Shown in pieces: positions 29,416 through 40,800 of a DNA stretch of 64,000 nucleotides. Position numbers and translations under genes: made by a program. The DNA comes from Diplonema papillatum (Eukaryota; Euglenozoa; Diplonemea; Diplonemida; Diplonemidae): NCBI GenBank assembly GCA_030068145.1, contig JAPJBO010000163.1, forward strand, positions 124,001 through 188,000, read 5' to 3'. Position 1 is the stretch's first letter, and every line of letters starts with the position of its first letter. Below the pieces are notes generated by a model that saw nothing but the letters and a program-made list of their open reading frames with translations, was not told where the DNA came from and did no database searches.

Positions 29416-30014
29416 AGAAAACTAAAGCATAAGATGCACGCAGCTCCGTTTCGTGTGGGGGGTGAGCTGGAAGCTGCCCAGGTGATAAAGTGCCTCGAAG
29501 CCGCGCTGGGAAAATATTCGTTTTCATCGGAACGACTGCAAAGCGGGATGGGGTGCTTTCACCAAAGCATGGTTGTATCCTATCCGAAGGCAGCACCTGG
29601 ATCCGTCCGGGACTGATCTGGGGGGGGAAATAAAGAAGGGAGTGCAAGACCCCCATTTTGCGCGCCCGGAATTAGTTTCATGTGGGGGAAATCCTAGTTT
29701 AATGTTAAACAAAGCAGTGCAGTCTGCCTTTCAGGCGGCTGTTCGTAGCTCGTCACAGCTTGGACCACCCGTGCCCCCAGAGCACGGGCGAATCTGTCAA
29801 CGAGGCCCCTGCAATCGAGCCTTCGTGGAGGGGAGAGGAGAAAGAGCACACGTCAGCCGTCAGCTGGAGCAAAGAGCCCGACAAAGTGAGCCCATCGGGA
29901 GCTCTGTGGGGTTTGCAGAGGATGCCCCCCTCCCCCCCCTTTCCACATATTGGGGCTGTTTGCGCATGGCCTCCTTCTCTGGACCTTTGGGGCGTGGGTG
30001 ACTCGTTCCCGTAC

Positions 30015-30342
30015 TTAACCCTATTCCGGCGAGCCGGACATAATACGCCCGGTTTAATCGGGGTTCTTGTCCTCTGGTGCTCAGGAAGTGCGCCGATGGC
30101 ATCAAAAATTCCAAAACATACGGAATGGAACGACTTGTGACGTATCTTTCCATCGCCGCTATTGAAGGCAAAATAGTCGTCACCTAAGTGACGTATCTTT
30201 CCATCGCCGCTATTGAAGGCAAAATAGTCGTCACCTATGACGGTTAGAAAATAGACCCTAGGTATCAGTGGGTATGCCCGTGTCGACCCTGTCACAGAAA
30301 ACGCAGAATCAATCTGTAGGCGCCCAGTCGGAATAGGGTTAA
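30015..30342. mobile_element. TTAA-flanked MITE (piggyBac-type ends), copy 2
   Basis: TTAA-CCCTATTCCGGC at the left and CAGTCGGAATAGGG-TTAA at the right enclose 320 bp. Inside, a phrase of about 50 bp (GTGACGTATCTTTCCATCGC, then AAAATAGTCGTCACCTA) is duplicated in tandem. The ends resemble those of the element at 28331 but the internal sequence differs, so the two are different subfamilies. No transposase gene is visible. 30343-30660 shows no supported feature. Confidence 0.6.
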
Positions 30343-30664
30343 CCAATGCTCGGCAAAAAATATGCCTTCGCTCTTTCGCTATCCTTTCAAAAACAGTTGC
30401 GTTGACGCATCCACACGTTTTCACTTGGTATTTTCGAGTTAGGGATCTCCACGTGAAGCACGGACATGTAAACTGTGACAGTGACATGATCTTCAGTTTG
30501 GCTACATTGCAATGTCTCGAAAAAGAAAGTGCGCGAAGTGCGTACTTACTTTTCTTCCATTTCCGATCACCTTGCGCAAGCATTTCTTGTTCACTGATCC
30601 ATGTGGCTAGTCCACCTTTACAAGGCACCCACGTTCCGACAACAATCCCGTATTTTTCTTCTCT

Positions 30665-31852
30665 TCACGGGGGCAACGTCCGCTGCTGCTGTTGCTGCTG
30701 CGGAGGCTGGGGGAGGGCGTGTTGGGGCACGATGGGGCTCACTGGATCCTTGTCGTGCTGCTGCTGGGGGGGCTGGGGTACACATCGGTTGAGAAGACCT
30801 TGACCCGAGGCTTGGCCTTGGCCGGGGGTTTGGCCTTGCTGGCCTGGGGCTTGGCTTTGCGAGCCTAGGGAAGGAGGAGGGCTGTTGCGTTCTTGGCTGA
30901 ATGGATTCGACGCGCCAGGTGCTGACTGCATGGGGGGCGGTGCCCTCCCAATGGTCCCCACCGACTGCGTCGAGAGCCTGGGTGGCCCTTCGGGCGCCTG
31001 GCGCTGGGCGGACGAGGGCTGCTGCTGTTGAAGCTGCTGCGGCTGCTGCTGGTGCTGCTGGTGCTGGTGCTGTTGTTGTGGCTGCTGGTGGTGCTGCTGC
31101 TGGTGCTGCTGGTGGTGCTGCTGCTGGTGCTGGTGCTGCTGGTGCTGTTGCGGGTGTTGTTGCTGTTGCTGTTGCTGTTGCGGCGGCGGCTGCTGCTGCT
31201 GGTGTTGCTGCGAGTGCTGGTAGCCCATGGTGCTCGACATGCCGCTGAGCGGTCCGACCATCCGACTTTGGGACTGCTGGGGGGGTTGGCCGGAGGACTG
31301 CGGCGCGGGAGGGTTTGTAGGGCTCGACATCTGCCTCGGCATCTGCTGCAGCGGCGGCATCTGACCTTGCTGGTGCTGCTGCTGCTGCTGCTGGTGGTGC
31401 TGGTGCTGGTGGTGTTGGTGCTGCGGGGGATGCTGGTGCTGGTGGTGCATCGGCGGCTGCTGCGCCGGGCGCGAGGGCATGATCTGCTGGCTGCCCTGCG
31501 AGGAGTGCATGGGGTGCGACCCTGGCGCAAGCCCATATCCCCTCAAACCCCCTCCAATAGGCGGCTGCTGCTGCTGCTGCGAAGGTTGCTGCTGCTGCTG
31601 CTGCTGGGCGGCCTGCTGCTGCTGCTGCTGCTGCTGCGCGGCCTGCTGCCGTTGCTGGGACAGGCCGGCCCCGGAACCGGACCCGATCAATCCTTGCATG
31701 GGCCCTTGGCCCGGCCCCGAACTCGGCTCAGTAAGGCGGCCGGTGCCGGGCGGAATCGCACTCGTGCTCGGCATGCCTTGCCTGTGGGGCGGCACCTGTG
31801 ACATCGAGTGCTGCTGGCTCATGGGCGGCGGCGCGCCGGATCGCTGCATGTA
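30665..31852 (-). CDS. exon 6 of the ALKBH5-like gene: Q/H/P-rich tail
   Basis: The acceptor AACCTACAG precedes TACATGCAGCGATCC at 31852; the stop TGA is at 30665. It encodes 395 residues with repeated poly-Q runs mixed with His (QHQQQHHQQ) in 31025-31225 and 31370-31650. The DNA is CTG/GTG-rich and would be prone to length change. Confidence 0.75.
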   Translation of the reverse strand, partial: YMQRSGAPPPMSQQHSMSQVPPHRQGMPSTSAIPPGTGRLTEPSSGPGQGPMQGLIGSGSGAGLSQQRQQAAQQQQQQQQAAQQQQQQQPSQQQQQPPIGGGLRGYGLAPGSHPMHSSQGSQQIMPSRPAQQPPMHHQHQHPPQHQHHQHQHHQQQQQQHQQGQMPPLQQMPRQMSSPTNPPAPQSSGQPPQQSQSRMVGPLSGMSSTMGYQHSQQHQQQQPPPQQQQQQQQHPQQHQQHQHQQQHHQQHQQQHHQQPQQQHQHQQHQQQPQQLQQQQPSSAQRQAPEGPPRLSTQSVGTIGRAPPPMQSAPGASNPFSQERNSPPPSLGSQSQAPGQQGQTPGQGQASGQGLLNRCVPQPPQQQHDKDPVSPIVPQHALPQPPQQQQQQRTLPP

Positions 31853-34800
31853 CTGTAGGTTTTGCATAAATGGTCATGGTGCCACGTCACACGTGCTTGA
31901 TCGGTCGGGTTTAAACGAAGGCTGTGGCACAATATATGAGACGATGCCAAACCCCCCCCCCCCCCCCCCTTTGCACTAATAAAATATTTTTTGACGTCAC
32001 TCCATACTGGCCCCGAACCCCCATCTGTGTGGCCCAAAACGGGTCCCAAACGGTTTTTGACGGGCTGAGTCGAGGTAAAGGGGTCTCTGAAGGCCCACGA
32101 ATGGGCCCAGGTGGGCCCAGGTGGGCCGCGGAGCGGGCTCTCAGTGCGAGGGGGTGTGCCCCCAAAATGGGGTCATTTTCAAAGCCTCGCCACTACTCAA
32201 GCTAGTCAAACACCTTCTGGCCTCCAGCGGGAAACCCAGACTACACAACGACAAGATCGGCTGTGTTCCGCTGTAGATAGCCACCAGCGGGTCCTCTTGA
32301 AGCCGAAGAGTGTTCTCAGGGGTCACAGATAGCCCTACTTGGCCACCCCGCCTGCAGCGCCTGCAGTGGGCAGGCACACATTGTAAATAGAGTGGGTGCA
32401 GCAGGTGCACCCTGCCTTTACCAGCAGTACTAATTAAGAATACAGGTTGACCCAGGAAAACGGAAACTAAGAGAGGGGAAAATGCCAAAGATCACGGGTC
32501 TGGAGTTCGTGGAGTCATCGGTGCGAGCAATGCAGAAGTTATCGCCGTTTCATGAGGAAACAAGACGTGGTCAGTCCATGCAGAGACGACTCGTAGCCAG
32601 CAGGACCTTTTGTGAAAAGGTCTCTGGTGACGACCTGATCGGTTTCTTTCTCGCCCTAATGACAGAGGAGGAGAAGGTTGACATCTGGAAGCGCCTTTCT
32701 GGTAGGCTTTCAGAAGCCTTCAACAGCCTTGACGACGAGGCGAGCCGGCGACGCATCGTGAGCGGTTTGGACTGGGCACGTGCCCGGTACAGGGCTGTTG
32801 GAATGGTCGTGGGTGACAATCTCTGGAAGAACCGGGGAAAGGCTGCCGAGATTGGCGTTGGCGGGAGGCCCACAGTTGTCACACCAGAGATGCGTGAAAA
32901 GGTATCTCAGGAGCATGACCAATTCTCCACGCCAACATCAAGGGTACTGAAGAGGCTTTCAAAAGAAGAAGAAGAAGAGCCTGTCACGGCACACAACCTC
33001 TTGGTACCGTACCGTCTTGTGTACGACGAGAGCGACCTGCAGGATGAGGTGTCGTACACTACGTACCGGCGCATGCGGAATCCGAAGTTTCAGCATCTGT
33101 CCCGACGAACTGACGTGTGTGACATCTGCGATGCGGGGGAGACCGTCAAATCTCAGATGCGGCGATACATTGACGCGAACCGCCAGCACCTGACCTCAGC
33201 GCATTGGTACAACGCCAACAACCCGATGTTCCTCACCGCTTGCCTGTATGAGAAGATGATCCCGGAACGGGTAAGAAAGTGCATGAGCGGCTTCTTGCAC
33301 CAGCTCATGGAGGTCCAACACCACACGACCAGTGCAGAACGACAACGGAGCGCCTACAGAGCGCACTACACATCACCACCCGCCGGGACTGTGGTAGTCA
33401 CTGTCGACTTCAAGCAGAAGGGAAGGCTGCCCATGTTGAAGCAGGAGCCCGGAAAGCTCTTTTACAGCCAGGGTGCCTTCTCACTGCTCGGTTTCGGCCT
33501 ACACTGGACCGAAGATGTAGTTGTCAGGCGGCACCATGTGGATGTGCTTCTTCGCACGCATAATCAGGACTCCATGGTATTCGTGCGTGCTTACGAATTG
33601 GTCAAGAACCGCCTCCCGCAGGACCGCAAGGTCATCTTTTGGATGGACTCTGGTCGGCACTTCCGATCGGTGCTTTCTGTTAGTCGTCTCCTGCTAGATC
33701 CTGACACACAGTCCATCAACTTTTTTGTTGGAGGGCACGGAAAGAATGACCGGGACCAGCACTTCGGAGCCATCAGCAGGAAACTGGAGATGGTGTCCAA
33801 GTCCACAGACATTCTGAACCTCGGGCAAGTTAAAAAAGCCATCGAACAGATCCGAAACACAACGGCGCCCAAGCTTTGCCTTCGCAGCCAGGTTGCTGAA
33901 TTTGAGGTGCTCGACATACCGAACCTCATGATGATTTCTTCTTTCGAGCGAGACCCCCTGACAGGTGCCTTATCGGTACACGAGCACTCTGGCGACAATG
34001 GCTTTCTGCTCAAAAAGCGAGTCCACGTCATAAAGTTCAAGTTTGTTGCCAAGGTTTCGGACAAACTGCCACTGGGCGAGTCAGATACTGACTGCTCAAG
34101 GTGTTCAGACGACATTGGCTCAAGTGCTTCCAGTGATGAACAGGAGACCGTGGCCGAGAAGATGCAGAAAAAGAGGACAAAGAAGAAAGAGATGTTTGCC
34201 AAGATGGCAGACCAGGAAATAAAAAACAGGGCCCGGGGAAAACATCCACCCAAGGAGAAGCCATCAGCAAAAGCCCAGGCCAAACCGCGTCCAAAGACAT
34301 CCAAGTCCAGTGAACGGAGTTCAGATGCAGCCCCTCCAAGCAAGCGTCAGAAAAAGTGAAGTCGCCATCTCCACCTCTTGGTTCTTTTGCATTTTTCCAC
34401 CTTATATTCTGCGTTTTCCTGGTAAGCACTGTGTTCTCAAAAGCGGGTGAAGCCGGATTCTAGGCAGGGCGCACTTGCACACCGCACATTCTAAGCGTGT
34501 GCCTGCCCACTGCTGGCGCTGCGCACATGGGGCTAACTGTGACCCCCGAGAGCATTCTTCGGCTTCAAGAGGACCCGCTGGTGGCTATCTACGGCGGAAC
34601 ACAGCCGATCTTGTCGTTTTGAAGTCTGGGTTTCCCGCTGGAGGCCAGAAAGTGTTTGACTAGCTTGAGTAGTGGCGAGGCCCGAAAATGACCCCATTTT
34701 GGGGACTCTCCCCCTCGCGCTCCAGGGGCCTACCTGGGCCCACCTGGGCCTATTCGTGGGCCTTCAGAGACCCCTTTACCTCGACTCAGCCCGCCAAAAA

Positions 34801-37800
34801 CCGTTTGGGAACCGTTTTGGGCCACACAGGTGGGGGTTCGGGGCCAGTATGGGGTGACATCAAAAAAAGTTTTATTAGTGCAAAGGGGGGGGGGGGGGGG
34901 GGGGGGTTCGTTTACTTTTGGAAGGTTCGTTTCTAGTTTTGGAATCGGTTCGTTTACTTTTGGAAACTTCGTTTCTAGTTTTGGAATCGGTTCGTTTACT
35001 TTTGGAATCGGTTCGTTTACTTTTGGAATCGGTTCGTTTACTTTTGGAATCGGTTCGTTTACTTTTGGAAACTTCGTTTCTAGTTTTGGAATCGGTTCGT
35101 TTACTTTTGGAATCGGTTCGTTTACTTTTGGAATCGCTTCGTTTACTTTTGGAAGTGGTTCGTTTACTTTTTCGAAAAGTTACGAACCACTTCCAAAACT
35201 AGAAACGAACCGATTCCAAAACTAGAAACGAACCTCTTCCAAAACTAAAACGAGATCGGCCGAAATTCCAAGGGAATCGTGTCAAAAATCGACTGCGACC
35301 ACCAGAAACGAACCTTTCCAAAACTAGAAACGAACCTTCCAAAACTAGAAACGAACCTTCCAAAACTAGAAGCGAACCTTCCAAGACTAGAAACGAACCT
35401 GCGAAGAGGGTCGAAAGAGTTCCCCCCAAAAAAAAGACGCCAGATACGCAAACTCTTTCGAACGCTGCACACGGGTATCCTTCAAGTGACCTCTAACTAT
35501 CTGTTGCATACGCGTATCCGGATCTGAAAGCCGAAGACTTCGTAACACTTTACCGCAACCGAAGTCGCGAACCGGGTTCGGCTTGCACTGCAAAAGCAGC
35601 ATAATCGTGTCTTGCGCCCGAGCGCGGAAATCCGCCACCCGCCATTCGGCTAGAGTGCAAGAACACAATTGCGAAGCGTACTACAAACGGATAGTGTTAC
35701 AAAGGCGAACGAATCATGCGAGAACCTATGGAGGGGCCCCTCGACAGCTTTCAGAACACGGCATAGTAAGTCAAGAGTCGGATAAGCGTGTGCACATTCT
35801 ACTCCCGTTTGATCTGCATTTTCCACCTTTGCCCCCCTTTCTTTGATCTGCTGTGTGTATTTGCGGACAATTTTATGTCATCCGGTTATCGTGTATGCTA
35901 ATAGCCGCTAGGATAGAAAGAATTTAGTTAGTTATAAGAATGCAGTGTTAATAGTCTAAAATAGCTACAATGCTTGTTTCGATCCAGTACACAACCAGCT
36001 AGCATCCATCAGAAATATTCCTCCGACCCAGGGTCACTCAACAGCTCGCAACGGCCTTGCAGCATGCGCCCAGGCCTTGTGACCCTGGGTGGCGTTTTCC
36101 CCCTTTTTTTTGTGTTTCCGGCGACGTTCGCTCAGTCGGAAACACAATTTTTTTTTAGACTTTTTTTTGAGAGGCCAGCCGGGGTTTTTAAGGGGGTTGG
36201 CCCCGGCTGCTGCGAGGGAGGTGAAGGGTGCCGGTGATGGAATGTTGATGACGGAGCTGATAGGAGATGGAGGGGTGGGGGACTGAAGTTCGGACGACGA
36301 CTGGGTGCCCACGCGTATGCACTACTTCGGCAGTTTCTTCAAAGCGGCTCTTTCGACTGGTCCCGGTGGTTTTAAGGGGCTGCTGCGAGGGAGGTGAAGG
36401 GTGCTGATGATGGAATGTTGATGACGGAGCTGATAGGAGATGGAGGGGTGGGGGACTGAAGTTCGGACGACGACTGGGTGCCCACGCGTATGCACTACTT
36501 CGGCAGTTTCTTCAAAGCGGCTCTTTCGACTGGTCCCGGTGGTTTTAAGGAGGTTGGCCCCGGCTGCTACGAGGATCTCGGCTTCTTTGACTGCTTTGAG
36601 TGCGGCTTCGAGCTCTTTGCTGGTGGCTTCTTTTGCGACGGCCTACCCCGTTTTGTGCCAACAACTGACGGCGGTGCGGACGACGATGCGGACGATGCGG
36701 ACGACGATGCGGACGACGATGTGGACGACAATGTGGACGAAAATACAGAAGGCTTTGAGTGCGGCTTCTTTGCGGGTGGCTTCTTTTGCGACGGCTTACA
36801 CCGTTTTGTGCCAACAACTGACGGCGGTGCGGACGACGATGCGGACGACGATACAGAAGCTCGACGGGATGTTGCGGGTTTCGCGGCCCCCTTTTTTCCT
36901 TTCGCTGAGGGTTTCGCGGGCTTTGCTCGTGCTCTTTTCGATGATGGTTTAGCAGGTGCTGCGGTGTCAGCAGCCACATAAATTCGAGCGAACGCAGAGA
37001 CTTCTCGGAAGACGTCTGGGAGTTCGCGCATCAGACTTGATCCTTGCATCGCCGCAGCCATGTGCTCTGCAATCGAGATGAGTGCCGCGCGAGGAGGACG
37101 CCCTGTCTCCCCTCTCATCACGGAGACTACGCACACGCAACCTGCGCAAGTCTCGTCGAAGGCGGTAGGGCTGCACGTACAGCTCCTGTGCCCAGTCGAG
37201 GAGTATGCCACGGCATACTCCTTATGTTATTTTGGCCAAAATGGCCAAAATCCGGCAAAAATGGCCAAAATCTGGCAAAAATGGCCAAAATCTGGAAAAT
37301 TTGGCCAAGATGGCCAAAATCCGGCAAAAATGGCCAAAATCTGGAACATTTGGCAAAATGGCCAAAATCTGGAAAATTTGGCAAAAATGGCCAAAATCCG
37401 GCAAAAATGGCCAAAATCTGGAAAATTTGGCAAAAATTGGCCAAAATCTGGAAAATTTGGCCAAGATGGCCAAAATCCGGCAAAAATGGCCAAAATCTGG
37501 AACATTTGGCAAAAATGGCCAAAATCCGGCAAAAATGGCCAAAATCTGGAAAATTTGGCAAAAATGGCCAAAATCTGGAAAATTTGGCCAAGATGGCCAA
37601 AATCCGGCAAAAATGGCCAAAATCTGGAACATTTGGCAAAATGGCCAAAATCTGGAAAATTTGGCAAAAATGGCCAAAATCCGGCAAAAATGGCCAAAAT
37701 CTGGAAAATTTGGCAAAAAATGGCCAAAATCTGGCAAATATGGCCAAAATCTGAAAAGTATGGAAATTGTGGAAAACTGTGGTAACTCCTGCAAAAACAG

Positions 37801-40800
37801 CCAAAAGTGAACGAACCGATTCCAAAAGTAAACGAACCGATTCCAAAAGTAAACGAACCGATTCCAAAAGTAAACGAACCGATTCCAAAACTAGAAACGA
37901 AGTTTCCAAAAGTAAACGAACCGATTCCAAAAGTAAACGAACCGATTCCAAAAGTAAACGAACCGATTCCAAAAGTAAACGAGCCGATTCCAAAACTAGA
38001 AACGAACCGGTTCCAAAAGTAAACGAACCGGTTCCAAAAGTAAACGAGCCACCCAAAACTAGAAACGAACCTTCCAAAACTAGTTTCGAACGTTCCAAAA
38101 GTAAACGAAGCACTCCCCAAGCTAAATCAGCCCAAAAAGAGCCCAGAAACGAACCGATTCCAAAACTAGAAACGAAGTTTCCAAAAGTAAACGAACCGGT
38201 TCCAAAACTAGAAACGAACCGATTCCAAAACTAGAAACGAACCGATTCCAAAAGTAAACGAAGCGGACCCGGGGGGGGGGGGGGGGTTTTGGCATCGTAC
38301 CATATGTGTGGCATAATGGTGTGATCCAAACCCTGTCCACAAACCCGGCACAAACCCGGCAATACCTGAATCTAATCACACCACATAACAACACACGGTG
38401 AGGTCCAGCCTCAGAAGCTGGAGTTAAAAAAGGTGTTCCCGAGTCACACCCGAAATGCGGGTGTGCTCACAACCAAAACTCGTGTAAATCCACATTCCCG
38501 AGATGCGGGTGACACTCGCTGTTTTAACGCCAGCTTCTGAGGCTGGACTACCGTCCGTGGTACATGTTCACCCAGCACAGGCAGCACTGAGCCGGTCCAT
38601 CCCCTTGCTGATAGACTGCTGATACGTGATAGCCTACGATAGTTGAGGTTAGAATGCAAGATATCTGGTAGCGATGGCCTGCATTAGCCACCGGATGACT
38701 ATCTCTTCGGTCGTATCGTGTCGTGCTTCTGGCGTTCGCACTCATTTGAATCATCGTCTTCGCGCGGTTGCTTTGCGACTCTTCCCTTCCTTGCCGGTTT
38801 GCATGCTCCTGCGGCCTTTGCCTTCGCTTTTACGGGCGGCGCTGGGCACTTCTTCTTCCGTTGGGGGGTCGTCGTCTCTCGTCTTCGCTTTACCGGCGCT
38901 GATGCCTTCCTTGCTGGTGACGGCGTAATTGGCGGGGCCGGGACTCCCTGCCGTTTGTGCCAGCTGCAGCACTCTGCGACCGTCACGCACGTCGCGCAGA
39001 TCGTCATCCGGTGCTTCTCGCAGAACTTGACGGCAAGCCCGCCCTCACTCCCGTGGTGGTTTTCGCAGCACCACACCACCGTTCTCTTGCTCCGTTTGCA
39101 GGGCGCGCACTCCACCTTCTGGCGCACTTTGCACTCTCTCGCCCATGGTGCACTTTGCACACCCTCTCGCCCATGGTGCACTTGGTATACCCTCTCGCCT
39201 GGTGCACTTTGCACACCCTCTCGCCCATGGTGCACTTTGCACACCCTCTCGCCCCTGGTGCACTTTGCACACCCTCTCGCCCATGGTGCACTTTGCACAC
39301 CCTCTCGCCACTGGTGCACTTTGCACACCCTCTCGCCCATGGTGCACTTTGCACACCCTCTCGCCCCTGGTGCACTTTGCACACCCTCTCGCCACCGGTG
39401 CACTTTGCACACCCTCTCGCCCATGGTGCACTTTGCACCCTCTCACCACTGGTGCACTTTGCACACCCTCTCGCCCATGGTGCACTTTGCACACCCTCTC
39501 GCCCATGGTGCACTTTGCACACCCTCTCGCCCCTGGTGCACTTTGCACACCCTCTCGCCCATGGTGCACTTTGCACACCCTCTCGCCACTGGTGCACTTT
39601 GCACACCCTCTCGCCCCTGGTGCACTTTGCACACCCTCTCGCCACTGGTGCACTTTGCACACCCTCTCGCCACCGGTGCACTTTGCACACCCGGTGCACT
39701 TGGCACACCCTCTCGCCCCTGGTTGTGAGCCGAGGTACACCGTCGGCTACACGCCACGGGTCCCCCCCCAGAGGTCGGCTCTTTTTGCTCTTCCGCGGGC
39801 GGTATCGTCGTGGAAGGCGCTCCACCTTGCGGCTCGCTCCTCTCTCACATCATCGTACCTGGGGAATACGTCCGTCCCATGCTTCGCCACTGAGCCCGTG
39901 CCTGCAGGCCACCAGCTGCGTCTCGAGTACCTGCTGCTGGTAGCCTGCGCAGGCAGTTCGATGCACTTCCAGGACAAAGAGGACTGGCTCGGCAGCACGC
40001 GTGAGGCGGGGTCTCCAGCCGTTGTTCGGCTGGCGGTACTCTAACCGCTCTCTCTCGGCCGGGGCTCTTTCCTACCCTTGCTCGGGTCTTTCGGTGGGTC
40101 TCTCCCACTTGAAGGGATTGTCCGCTCCGCCCTAGCCTCTTCACACATGAAAGAAACGGTGAAAACACAGCATCACACGACGTAAACAGGCCAAATTCGA
40201 CCGTCACACAACTTGAGGATACCCCAGTCCTAATGTGACGGCACCTATCAAACTGTGAGGGTCTCTCTAAAACAAGGAGGTCCCAGTGATTGTACCCATC
40301 TGGAGTGTGTTGCAGGTCCCAGTACAAAATCAGGAGGAAGCTGTAGTGACAGGGACCAACCGGACTGTAGTGTCTTGCGGTTCATGTGTGCTCATCTGAA
40401 CTGGAGTGTCTTGTTGCCCCGCTGCAAAACAAAGGGGAAGCCCCAGTGATGGTCCCATCAGGCTCGTACGAAATAAGGAAGATTTCCGAAATCCCAGCAA
40501 TGTCCCGCCAGAACTGGGAGCGTCTTGCCGTCGGCGTTACGAACACCGAGGGTTCTCCTGTCTCAGTGACGGCACTCAACATCCTGCCCCCGGTGAAAAA
40601 TATGGGTCCCAGTGACGGTAGCACACCTGCATGTTTTGGCTGGACGACAGGCTTCCACTGCCTATGCTTGCATTGGACGGGACGTTGCTGACGTTGGCTT
40701 GAAACGCATAGCTCGGCTGTGTTTGTATTGTCGATCATAGCGCAGCAGAATAAGTGCGTGTACTAATGGGAGCAGCACAGACCAGTTGAAAGTACGTTTT

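Larger units (their letters stand above)
31952..34906 (+). mobile_element. DDE-type DNA transposon with about 500-bp TIRs ending in poly-C/poly-G
   Basis: The left TIR (31952-32465) and right TIR (34412-34906) are inverted copies: CTTTGCACTAATAAAA, TACTGGCCCCGAACCCCCA, TGTGTGGCCCAAAACG, GGGCCCAGGTGGGCCC, CTAGTCAAACACTTTCTGGC. The outermost bases are 18 C at the left and 22 G at the right, directly followed by TTTGCAC. One ORF fills the interior (32482-34359). The element lies in intron 5 of the ALKBH5-like gene and abuts the foldback arms at 34907. TIR divergence looks like several percent with small gaps, so it is not brand new, but the ORF is open. No target duplication is obvious. Confidence 0.75.
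34907..38290. mobile_element. foldback-type element with repeat-built arms
   Basis: Inverted arms made of 21/23-bp tandem units (34907-35405 and 37806-38265) enclose about 2.4 kb that contains a tandem 180-bp duplication, a small minus-strand ORF (36567-37118) and a TGGCCAAAATCTGG array. Arms built of short tandem repeats are the defining feature of FB/Galileo-like foldback elements. No transposase is encoded inside. 35410-36180 shows no supported gene. Confidence 0.5.

Noticed and set aside
29753-30628. 291-residue minus-strand frame
   Set aside because: It runs through a TTAA-ended MITE and includes that element's tandem duplication; no domain is recognisable.
37212-37790. Long frames on both strands reading AKMAKIWKIW or FGHFCRILA
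   Set aside because: Simple consequence of a stop-poor tandem array; no complex sequence.
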